Program-made: the position numbers and the translations under genes
Assembly: GCA_902373595.1 (NCBI GenBank)
Contig: CABKMX010000082.1
Coordinates: 1-5,212, forward strand
Source: an uncultured Christensenellaceae bacterium
GTDB lineage: Bacteria; Bacillota; Clostridia; Christensenellales; UBA3700
Direction: 5' to 3'
DNA: 5,212 bases
Shown: positions 1 through 5,199 of the stretch, one piece after another
How the letters are laid out: every line of letters begins with the position of its first letter
Position numbering within the stretch: the first letter of the stretch is position 1
Notes under the pieces: generated by a model
Database searches by the model: none
The model's input: only the letters and a program-made list of their open reading frames with translations
Told to the model about the DNA's origin: nothing

Positions 1-1
1 G

Positions 2-1453
2 TATGAAGAGCATCACCATGTGACGATCACCGACGAGGCTATTGAGGCGGCGGCGAAGATGTCCGACAGGTACATCAGCGATAGGTTCTTGCCCGACAAG
101 GCAATCGACCTCATCGACGAGGCGGCGTCCAAGAAGAGGATCAGCAACTTCGTGCTGCCCGACGACGTCAAGAAGATGGAGGACGAGGTCAACCGCCTCA
201 AAGTGGAGCAGGTGAGCTTTGCAAAGCACGAGCTTTACGAAGAGGCCCAAGAGGCAAAGGTCAAGGCGGCAGAGCTTCAAAGACGCATCGACGAGCAAAA
301 GAAGGCGTGGCACCAAAAGCACTCCGACACAAAGCTCGAAGTGGGCGTGGACGACATCGCGGCGGTCGTGTCCGCATGGACAAAGATTCCCGTCGTCAAA
401 TTGACCGAGAGCGAGGCGCAAAGGCTGCTTCACCTCGAAGAGACGCTGCACAAGCGCGTCGTCGGACAGGACGAGGCGGTGTCCGCGGTCGCCAAGGCGG
501 TCAGAAGGGCGAGAGCCGGCGTGCAGGACTCCAAGCGTCCGATCGGTTCGTTCATCTTCCTCGGGCCCACGGGCGTCGGCAAGACGGAGCTTTCCAAGGC
601 GCTCGCCGAGGCGATGTTCGGCGATGAAAACATGTTGATACGTATGGATATGTCCGAGTACATGGACAAGATCAGCGTGTCCAAATTGATAGGTTCCGCG
701 CCCGGTTACGTCGGTTACGACGAGGGCGGACAATTGACCGAAAAGGTGCGCCGCAAGCCCTATTCCGTCGTGCTGTTCGACGAGATCGAAAAGGCTCACC
801 CCGACGTGTTCAACATCCTGCTCCAAATCCTCGACGACGGCAGATTGACCGATTCGCACGGCAGAACGGTCAACTTCAAGAACACCATCGTCATCATGAC
901 GTCCAACATCGGCGCGAACGAGATCAAGGCAAAGGCAAAGCTGGGCTTCGGTTCGAGCGACGCCGAGACCGATTACGACAACATGAAGGAGAGGCAGATG
1001 GAGGCGCTCAAAAAGGCGATGCGCCCCGAGTTCATCAACCGTATCGACGACGTGATAATCTTCCGTCCGCTGCGCAAAGAGGACATGAATTCCATTGTCA
1101 CGATGATGGTCGACGGGCTTGCAAAGAGGCTTGAGGAGCGCGACATCGGGCTTGCGGTGACCGACGCGGCGAAGAATTACATCGTCGAGCACGGCACCAA
1201 CGTCGAGTACGGCGCACGTCCGTTGAGGAGAGCCGTCCAGAAATACATCGAGGACGAATTGAGCGAATTGATCTTGGAGAACAAGGTCGCAATCGGCCAA
1301 AACGTGACCGTCGACGTCGGCGAGGACGGCGCGCTCAAATTCGTGCCCGGCGAGATGCGCGGCGCGGCGAAAGACGAGGCGCAGGCGGCGAAAGACGAGG
1401 CGCAGGCGGCGAAAGAGGAGAAGCCGAGCGGCGACGAGCCCAAGGCTGAATGA
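2..1453 (+). CDS. clpC: ATP-dependent Clp protease ATP-binding subunit ClpC, C-terminal part (5' end outside window)
   Basis: Hsp100 AAA+ unfoldase that threads substrates into the ClpP peptidase in the cytoplasm. The frame is open from the window edge and reads YEEHHHVTITDEAIEAA, a ClpC D1-domain sequence, so the GTG at 20 is an internal valine and the gene starts upstream. About 483 residues are visible. In order: the end of D1 (LPDKAIDLIDEA), a short UVR-type coiled-coil linker (about 206-300), then the full D2 domain with Walker A GPTGVGKT (563-586), Walker B VVLFDE (767-784), sensor 1 MTSN (896-907), arginine-finger region RPEFINR (1022-1042) and sensor 2 GARPLRR (1211-1231). An LGF tripeptide at 941-949 sits where the ClpP-docking loop lies in ClpC/ClpA. 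The short linker and the LGF loop argue against ClpB. The C-terminus carries a low-complexity AAKDEAQ repeat tail. An intrinsic terminator follows 30 bases after the stop. Confidence 0.95.
   Translation, partial: YEEHHHVTITDEAIEAAAKMSDRYISDRFLPDKAIDLIDEAASKKRISNFVLPDDVKKMEDEVNRLKVEQVSFAKHELYEEAQEAKVKAAELQRRIDEQKKAWHQKHSDTKLEVGVDDIAAVVSAWTKIPVVKLTESEAQRLLHLEETLHKRVVGQDEAVSAVAKAVRRARAGVQDSKRPIGSFIFLGPTGVGKTELSKALAEAMFGDENMLIRMDMSEYMDKISVSKLIGSAPGYVGYDEGGQLTEKVRRKPYSVVLFDEIEKAHPDVFNILLQILDDGRLTDSHGRTVNFKNTIVIMTSNIGANEIKAKAKLGFGSSDAETDYDNMKERQMEALKKAMRPEFINRIDDVIIFRPLRKEDMNSIVTMMVDGLAKRLEERDIGLAVTDAAKNYIVEHGTNVEYGARPLRRAVQKYIEDELSELILENKVAIGQNVTVDVGEDGALKFVPGEMRGAAKDEAQAAKDEAQAAKEEKPSGDEPKAE
1364..1414 (+). 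repeat. 21-bp tandem repeat in the clpC 3' end
   Basis: Two identical, adjacent 21-bp units (1364-1384 and 1385-1405) are followed by a partial third copy (1406-1414). Each unit encodes the heptad AAKDEAQ in frame, giving a charged, alanine-rich and probably helical or disordered tail after the conserved ClpC C-terminal domain. The unit length is a multiple of three, so gain or loss of copies would keep the frame and the stop. Confidence 0.9.
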
Positions 1454-1483
1454 CGCGATAACCCGAAACATATTCGAGATTTT

Positions 1484-1515
1484 GAAAAAGGAGCGGCGAA
1501 AGTCGCCCCTTTTTC
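1484..1515 (+). terminator. Rho-independent terminator of clpC
   Basis: The left arm (1484-1497) and right arm (1502-1515) form a stem of about 14 positions around a GAAA tetraloop (1498-1501). There is one A/C mismatch (1492/1507) and one G-U pair (1496/1503). The right arm ends in five T residues (1510-1514) and the left arm begins with five matching A residues, so the hairpin could also work for transcription from the other side. It lies 30 bases after the clpC stop and before a new promoter, so it probably separates clpC from the prmA operon. Confidence 0.85.
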
Positions 1516-1530
1516 GCGCCCTCGGGCGCG
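1515..1530. repeat. Perfect GC-rich inverted repeat after the terminator
   Basis: Arms CGCGCCC (1515-1521) and GGGCGCG (1524-1530) are perfect complements around a two-base centre. As RNA this would be a 6-bp stem with a four-base loop, directly abutting the T-run of the preceding terminator. It may back up termination by blocking RNA polymerase reversal, or be a binding site just upstream of the -35 element at 1537. No T-run follows it, so it is not an intrinsic terminator by itself. Confidence 0.6.
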
Positions 1531-1536
1531 CAATTG

Positions 1537-1565
1537 TTGCAAAATGTGCGCCGATGCAATATAAT
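1537..1565 (+). promoter_or_regulatory. Sigma-70/sigma-A type promoter for the prmA operon
   Basis: A perfect -10 hexamer TATAAT (1560-1565) is preceded, with a 17-bp spacer, by TTGCAA (1537-1542), which matches four of six positions of the -35 consensus. The site lies just after the clpC terminator, as expected for a new transcription unit. By usual spacing from the -10 element, transcription would start around 1571-1573, which coincides with the prmA ATG. A short inverted pair, TTGCA (1537-1541) and TGCAA (1555-1559), flanks the spacer. Confidence 0.7.
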
Positions 1566-1571
1566 AGAGCC

Positions 1572-2507
1572 ATGGATTACAGAGAGATCACCGTTTTTAC
1601 GACCACCGCCGCGAGCGAGCTCGTCGCGGACATATTGTCCGACCTCGGCAGCGAAGGCGTGGGTATCTATGACAAAAACGACTTTTTGCAATTGTGCAAG
1701 AGCGACGTCGTTTGGGACTATGTCGACGAGAGCGTGCTCGCCGCAAGCGAGGTCGTGCGCGTGCTCGGCTATTTCCCCGAAGAGAGCGCGGACGAGGTCG
1801 AGAGGGAGCTCGGCGAGAGATTGGACGATCTCAAACGCGATTGCGCGTTCGAGACCGGTTCGCTCGAGACGTCCCGACGCGTCGTCGGCGACGAGGATTG
1901 GAACGTTGTCTGGCGCAAGTTTTACAGCCCGATTGAGTGCGGCGGCGTCGCCGTCGTCCCGGGTTGGATAGACTATACCCCCAAAGAGGGCGTCAAGGTC
2001 GTCAAGATGGATCCCGGCATGGCGTTCGGCACCGGCGAGCACGAGACGACGCGGCTGTGTCTCAAATTGATGCAGGACGGGCCTATCGAGGGCGCGCGCA
2101 CCGCCGACCTCGGCACGGGCAGCGGCATCCTCGCGGTCGCAGCGTCCAAGCTGGGCGCGTCGAGCGTGGACGCGTGCGACATCGACGAAAAGGCGGTCGC
2201 GGTCGCAAAGAGCAATTGCGACATCAACGGCGTGACCAACGTGACCGTAAAGCAGGCAGATCTGCTGGCGGAGCTGAGCGGACAGTACGACCTTGTCCTC
2301 GCCAACATCACCGCCGACATCCTGATCAGGCTTGCAGAGGGCGTCGCGCCCTATCTCGCGCCGCAGGGCAGACTGATCGTCAGCGGCATCATCGCCGCGA
2401 GGCTGGAGGGCGTAAAGACCGCGTTTTTGAACGCCGGATTTGAGGTCGCGCGGCAGGAGCGCGACGGCGAATGGCACGCGATGGAGTTGAGACGGGCATG
2501 GAGATAA
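1572..2507 (+). CDS. prmA: Ribosomal protein L11 methyltransferase PrmA
   Basis: SAM-dependent class I methyltransferase that trimethylates amino groups of ribosomal protein L11 in the cytoplasm. The 311 residues match the usual family length (about 290-320). The N-terminal region (about 1-100, MDYREITVFTTTAASE) is the substrate-recognition part. The catalytic domain shows GMAFGTGEH at residues 149-157, SAM motif I DLGTGSG at 179-185, the acidic CDIDEKAV strand end, and ANIT at 244-247, all typical of PrmA. The ATG at 1572 was chosen because it aligns with the family N-terminus; the frame is open back to a TTG at 1482, but that lies inside the clpC terminator hairpin, and the ATG at 1554 has no ribosome binding site and lies before the predicted transcription start. 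No Shine-Dalgarno sequence precedes 1572 either. First gene of the operon; its end overlaps rsmE by 10 bases. Confidence 0.95.
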   Translation: MDYREITVFTTTAASELVADILSDLGSEGVGIYDKNDFLQLCKSDVVWDYVDESVLAASEVVRVLGYFPEESADEVERELGERLDDLKRDCAFETGSLETSRRVVGDEDWNVVWRKFYSPIECGGVAVVPGWIDYTPKEGVKVVKMDPGMAFGTGEHETTRLCLKLMQDGPIEGARTADLGTGSGILAVAASKLGASSVDACDIDEKAVAVAKSNCDINGVTNVTVKQADLLAELSGQYDLVLANITADILIRLAEGVAPYLAPQGRLIVSGIIAARLEGVKTAFLNAGFEVARQERDGEWHAMELRRAWR

Positions 2508-3226
2508 GGCGATTTTTTGCGGACGCGTCGGACGTGTACGGCGACGAGGTCACGATAGGCGGCGACGAGTTCGTCCACATGACCAAGGTGCTCAGGCACA
2601 AGCCCGGCTACAAGATCGTCGTCTGTCCCGGCGACGGCAGCGAACTCGATTGCACTTTGACTTCGATCGGCGCGGACAGTGCGGTCGCGCGAATAGACGG
2701 CAGACGGCGCGGCGCGGCGGAATTGCCCTATCGCGTCACTCTCTTTCAGGCTTTGCCCAAGGGGGACAAGCTGTCGTACATCGTTCAAAAGTGCGTGGAG
2801 CTGGGCGCGGCGCGAATCGTGCCGTTTCTGTCCGAGCATACCGAAGAGACAAAATTCAACCGCGCGCGCATGCAGCGCGTCGCGATCGAGGCGTGCAAGC
2901 AATGCGGCAGATGCGTGCGCTGCGAGGTCGGCGAGCTCACCGATTTTGACGGCGTGTTGTCGCGCATCGCGGACGCCGAACTTGCAATCATGCCGTACGA
3001 GCACGCTCGCGACGGCAGGATGGGCGACGTCCCGGGGCTGCATGAGGCGAAGGACATCGCGCTCATCATAGGCAGCGAGGGCGGGTTCGCCCCCGGCGAA
3101 GTCGAGAGGGCTATTGCCGCCGGCGCAAAGACGGTCACGCTGGGCGAGCGTATTTTGCGCTGCGAGACGGCGGGGCTTGTCGCGCTGGCAATCGTCGATT
3201 ACGAAAGAGGAGAGTTGGGCAAGTGA
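2498..3226 (+). CDS. rsmE: 16S rRNA (uracil(1498)-N(3))-methyltransferase RsmE
   Basis: SPOUT-class methyltransferase that makes m3U1498 in 16S rRNA (E. coli numbering), acting on the small subunit. The 242 residues are normal for the family. The N-terminal PUA-like part opens MEIRRFFA and includes HMTKVLRHKPG. The trefoil-knot domain shows QALPKGDKLSYIVQKCVELG, then GSEGGF at residues 192-197 and LGERILRCETA at 215-225, both part of the SAM-binding knot. The ATG at 2498 fits the family start (M-x-RFF); a GGAG at 2483-2486 lies 11 bases upstream. An in-frame ATG at 2471 would add nine residues not expected in the family. It overlaps the prmA stop by 10 bases and mtaB by 4, suggesting coupled translation. 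Odd point: cysteines 133, 136, 139 and 142 form CxxCxxCxxC in the helix that usually reads EA.KQ(S/C)GR. Confidence 0.95.
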   Translation: MEIRRFFADASDVYGDEVTIGGDEFVHMTKVLRHKPGYKIVVCPGDGSELDCTLTSIGADSAVARIDGRRRGAAELPYRVTLFQALPKGDKLSYIVQKCVELGAARIVPFLSEHTEETKFNRARMQRVAIEACKQCGRCVRCEVGELTDFDGVLSRIADAELAIMPYEHARDGRMGDVPGLHEAKDIALIIGSEGGFAPGEVERAIAAGAKTVTLGERILRCETAGLVALAIVDYERGELGK

Positions 3227-4455
3227 AGGTCGCGGTCTGCAACCTCGGTTGCAAAGTCAACAAGTATGAGTGCGATTGCATCGTCACCGCTCTGCGCCGT
3301 ATGGGGCACGAGGTCGTCACGGCGCTCGAACCGGCGGACGCTTACATCGTCAACACCTGCGCGGTGACGGGCGAGGCGGAACGCAAGTCGCGCCAATTCG
3401 TCACGCGCTGTCTGCGCCAAAATCCTTCGGCGACGGTCGCGGTGATCGGCTGCGCGAGCCAGCACGACGCAAGCGCGTTCCGCAGCAAGAGCGGCGTGAC
3501 CTATATCGGCGGCGTCGCCGACAAGGCGGCGGCAGCGGTGCGCTTTTGCGAAAAGGCGACCCGCGTCGTGCCGCTTCCGCTCGAATACGACGGACTTAGC
3601 GACCCCGCCGAGGACCGCACAAGGGCGTACATCAAGGTGCAGGACGGCTGCGACAACTTCTGTTCGTATTGCCTCATTCCGTACCTGCGCGGCCGCAGCC
3701 GCTCGCGCGCCCTTGCCGATTGCGTCGCCGAGTGCGAGGCGGTCGCCGCGCGCAGCCGCGAGATTGTGCTGACGGGCATCGACCTGTCGTCGTACGGCAA
3801 GAACATCGGCTCGTCGCTTGCCGAACTCATCGCCGCGCTCAAAGACGTCGACGTCCGCATCAGATTGGGTTCGCTCGAGGTCGGCGTCGTCGACGAAAAG
3901 CTGCTCGGCGCGCTCAAAGGGCTCAAACGGTTTTGTCCGCAATTCCACCTGTCGCTCCAAAGCGGCGGCGACGCGGTGCTCAAGCGCATGAACCGCCACT
4001 ATACCTCCGCGCAATACGCGGCGAAGGTCGCGCTCATTCGCGAGGCGTTCCCGGGCGCGGCGGTCACGACCGACCTCATTTGCGGCTTCCCGACCGAGAC
4101 GGAGAGCGACTTTGAGCAAAGTCTCGCGTTTGTCGAGAGCATGCGCTTTGCGCAAGTGCACGTCTTCGGCTATTCACCGCGCAGCGGTACGGTCGCGGCA
4201 AAGCTGCCGCAACTGTCGGCAAACGTCGTCGAAGAGCGCGTCGCGCGCGCCGTCGCGGTCGCCGAAAAGTGCAAGCGCGAGTTTTTGAGCGCCCTCGTCG
4301 GCAAACGTCTCGACGTGCTCGCCGAGCAATACGAGGACGGCTGCACGAGCGGACACAGCCTCGAATTTGTCAAGGCGTACATCCCCGGGCGGCACGACGG
4401 CGAAATGTCCGTCACGGTCAAACAGTTGTACAAAGACGGCGTCATCGCCGAATAG
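3223..4455 (+). CDS. mtaB: tRNA (N6-threonylcarbamoyladenosine(37)-C2)-methylthiotransferase MtaB
   Basis: Radical-SAM iron-sulfur enzyme that converts t6A37 to ms2t6A37 in tRNAs reading ANN codons. The 410 residues carry the three family domains. The N-terminal methylthiotransferase domain has cluster cysteines C10 (NLGCKVN), C46 (NTCAVT) and C77 (IGCASQ). The radical-SAM domain has CxxxCxxC at C143, C147 and C150 in DGCDNFCSYCLIPYLRG. A short TRAM-like C-terminus spans about 361-410. LGCKVN points to MtaB, since RimO usually has LGCPKN and MiaB has GCQMN. The GTG start (3223) overlaps the rsmE stop as GTGA; GAGGAG at 3207-3212 lies 10 bases upstream, and the protein begins close to the family N-terminus. 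It is slightly shorter than B. subtilis MtaB, mostly in the TRAM region. Its stop codon is part of the ribosome binding site of the next gene. Confidence 0.94.
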   Translation: MKVAVCNLGCKVNKYECDCIVTALRRMGHEVVTALEPADAYIVNTCAVTGEAERKSRQFVTRCLRQNPSATVAVIGCASQHDASAFRSKSGVTYIGGVADKAAAAVRFCEKATRVVPLPLEYDGLSDPAEDRTRAYIKVQDGCDNFCSYCLIPYLRGRSRSRALADCVAECEAVAARSREIVLTGIDLSSYGKNIGSSLAELIAALKDVDVRIRLGSLEVGVVDEKLLGALKGLKRFCPQFHLSLQSGGDAVLKRMNRHYTSAQYAAKVALIREAFPGAAVTTDLICGFPTETESDFEQSLAFVESMRFAQVHVFGYSPRSGTVAAKLPQLSANVVEERVARAVAVAEKCKREFLSALVGKRLDVLAEQYEDGCTSGHSLEFVKAYIPGRHDGEMSVTVKQLYKDGVIAE

Positions 4456-4459
4456 GAGG
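4454..4459 (+). promoter_or_regulatory. Ribosome binding site of the HIT gene, overlapping the mtaB stop
   Basis: A full AGGAGG lies at 4454-4459, four bases before the ATG at 4464, a slightly short but workable spacing. Its first two bases are the last two bases of the mtaB TAG stop (4453-4455), so a ribosome terminating on mtaB covers this site. This fixes the HIT start and suggests translational coupling. Confidence 0.85.
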
Positions 4460-4463
4460 AAAT

Positions 4464-4871
4464 ATGGACGACTGCATTTTTTGCAAGATAATCAAGGGCG
4501 ACATCCCTTCGTACAAGATCTATGAGGACGACAAGACCTATGCGTTCCTCGACATCGCGGGCGACTTTGAGGGACATACCCTCGTCGTGCCCAAGGCGCA
4601 TACCGCCGACTTAATCGCGTGCCCCGAAGACGACCTTGCCGCCGTCTTTGAGACCGCGCGCAAGCTCGCCAAGCACTTCGTCGAAGATTGCGGCTTTGAC
4701 GGCGCGAACCTCGTCAATTGCACGCGCGAAGCGGGGCAACAAAGCGTGTTCCACTTCCACGTACACGTCATTCCTCGGCGCAACGGAGACGGCGCGAACG
4801 TGTTCAACACCCGTCCCGACCAAGGCTACGACCTCGCGTCGATCGCGAAAAAACTCGCGTTGAAAGCGTAA
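4464..4871 (+). CDS. HIT (histidine triad) family protein, Hint-like
   Basis: Small cytoplasmic nucleotide-binding hydrolase or transferase of the histidine triad superfamily. Bacterial members of this type act on nucleoside phosphoramidates or related nucleotide conjugates; the natural substrate here cannot be told from sequence. The 135 residues begin [23 protein letters not shown], with C4 and C7 plus H46 and H97 as the usual zinc ligands of this branch. [10 protein letters not shown] lies at 37-46, and the catalytic triad reads HFHVHVI at 97-103, with H99 and H101 in the motif core, followed by PRR. The start is set by the AGGAGG at 4454-4459; the frame is open further upstream, but that extension lies over mtaB. 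It is the last gene of the prmA-rsmE-mtaB-HIT unit, before the separate rpsU promoter. The same family is often found between mtaB and rpsU in Bacillota. Confidence 0.93.
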   Translation: MDDCIFCKIIKGDIPSYKIYEDDKTYAFLDIAGDFEGHTLVVPKAHTADLIACPEDDLAAVFETARKLAKHFVEDCGFDGANLVNCTREAGQQSVFHFHVHVIPRRNGDGANVFNTRPDQGYDLASIAKKLALKA

Positions 4872-4888
4872 AAAGCGCGTTCGTACAG

Positions 4889-4917
4889 TTGACAAAAGGC
4901 GCGCACGCCTTTATAAT
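4889..4917 (+). promoter_or_regulatory. Perfect-consensus sigma-70/sigma-A promoter for rpsU
   Basis: TTGACA (4889-4894) and TATAAT (4912-4917) both match consensus exactly and are separated by the optimal 17 bp. Expected transcription start is about 4923-4926, giving a leader of about 35-40 bases before the rpsU ATG. A promoter this strong agrees with the high demand for a ribosomal protein and lets rpsU be transcribed apart from the upstream operon. Confidence 0.9.
4895..4912. repeat. Inverted repeat filling the rpsU promoter spacer; possible weak terminator or operator
   Basis: Arms AAAGGCG (4895-4901) and CGCCTTT (4906-4912) are perfect complements around CGCA. The repeat covers the whole 17-bp spacer plus the first base of the -10 hexamer. 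In RNA read through from the HIT gene it would be a 7-bp hairpin ending in TTT, a possible weak terminator 23 bases after the HIT stop. In DNA it could be an operator for a dimeric regulator. The pairing is directly visible; either role is inference. Confidence 0.6.
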
Positions 4918-4934
4918 AAGAAAGCAAAATAAAA

Positions 4935-4953
4935 CCCGATTGCGGGAAGGAGG
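4935..4953 (+). promoter_or_regulatory. rpsU leader: small stem-loop abutting a strong Shine-Dalgarno sequence
   Basis: AAGGAGG (4947-4953) lies seven bases before the rpsU ATG, an ideal ribosome binding site that fixes the start. Directly before it, CCCG (4935-4938) and CGGG (4943-4946) can pair around ATTG, a 4-bp stem that leaves the site itself free. The leader ahead of this (4918-4934) is A-rich and looks unstructured. Confidence 0.75.
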
Positions 4954-4960
4954 CGATAAC

Positions 4961-5140
4961 ATGTCCACAGTAAGAGTAGGCGAGACCGAGAATCTCGAGA
5001 GCGCTCTCAAGCGTTTCAAGCGCAAGTGCGCCAGAGACGGCATTATCGGCGAACTCCGCAAGAGGGAGGCGTACGAGAAGCCCAGCGTAAAGCGCAAGAA
5101 GAAGGCAGAGGCGGCACGCAAGCGCATGTATAAATCCTGA
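4961..5140 (+). CDS. rpsU: Small ribosomal subunit protein bS21
   Basis: Basic protein of the 30S subunit, located near the mRNA exit and anti-Shine-Dalgarno region in other bacteria. The 59 residues are close to the usual length (57 in B. subtilis). The sequence shows the family pattern: [12 protein letters not shown] near residues 12-23, [17 protein letters not shown] at 32-48, and AARKR near the end. Start ATG 4961 is set by the AAGGAGG at 4947-4953; the frame stays open upstream to 4718, but that stretch overlaps the HIT gene and includes the promoter. It has its own consensus promoter. In related Bacillota rpsU follows mtaB and is commonly followed by yqeY; that next gene would lie beyond the window. 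The last two sense codons and the stop lie in or at a hairpin. Confidence 0.97.
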   Translation: MSTVRVGETENLESALKRFKRKCARDGIIGELRKREAYEKPSVKRKKKAEAARKRMYKS

Positions 5141-5156
5141 CCGCGCAGCGGTCAGG
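5136..5156 (+). terminator. Hairpin spanning the rpsU stop codon
   Basis: CCTGACCGC (5136-5144) and GCGGTCAGG (5148-5156) form a perfect 9-bp stem around GCA. The rpsU TGA (5138-5140) lies inside the left arm. No T-run follows directly, so it is not a standard intrinsic terminator; it may instead protect the mRNA 3' end or affect termination together with the next stem-loop. Confidence 0.55.
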
Positions 5157-5157
5157 C

Positions 5158-5199
5158 AGACGCGGTTTTGAGCGGATCTTTTCCGCTCATACTGCGTCT
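5158..5199 (+). terminator. Long imperfect stem-loop downstream of rpsU
   Basis: An outer stem pairs AGACGCGGT (5158-5166) with ACTGCGTCT (5191-5199), nine pairs including one G-U. After a small internal loop (TT against T), an inner stem pairs TGAGCGGA (5169-5176) with TCCGCTCA (5182-5189) around TCTTT. The 3' side reads TTACCCC, without a T-run, so the terminator call is tentative; a structured 3' UTR or regulatory RNA element is equally possible. Confidence 0.5.

Noticed and set aside
20..22. GTG as the start of the ClpC fragment
   Set aside because: The frame is open to the window edge and the residues upstream match ClpC, so this is an internal valine of a gene cut by the window.
2..1453. 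ClpB disaggregase instead of ClpC
   Set aside because: The linker before D2 is short and UVR-like rather than the long ClpB coiled coil, and an LGF tripeptide occupies the ClpP-docking position.
1482..1571. N-terminal extension of PrmA by 30 residues from a TTG
   Set aside because: The start lies inside the clpC terminator stem, the extension covers the promoter, and the family N-terminus aligns at the ATG at 1572.
1335..2477. 380-codon open frame on the minus strand
   Set aside because: It lies antisense to the clpC end and prmA, crosses the terminator and promoter, and its translation is compositionally biased without a recognisable domain. Long antisense frames are expected opposite GC-rich genes.
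2351..3043. 230-codon open frame on the minus strand
   Set aside because: Antisense to prmA and rsmE, spanning their junction with no family motif visible.
3199..4161. 320-codon open frame on the minus strand
   Set aside because: Antisense to mtaB, whose cysteine motifs and full-length family match are clear. The minus-strand product is Arg/Ala-rich low-complexity shadow sequence.
4269..4463. N-terminal extension of the HIT protein
   Set aside because: The extension is an out-of-frame shadow of mtaB, and the AGGAGG at 4454-4459 points to the ATG at 4464, which matches the family start CIFCKI.
4718..4960. Upstream extension of rpsU
   Set aside because: It overlaps the HIT gene in another frame and contains the rpsU promoter and ribosome binding site; bS21 proteins are about 57-70 residues.
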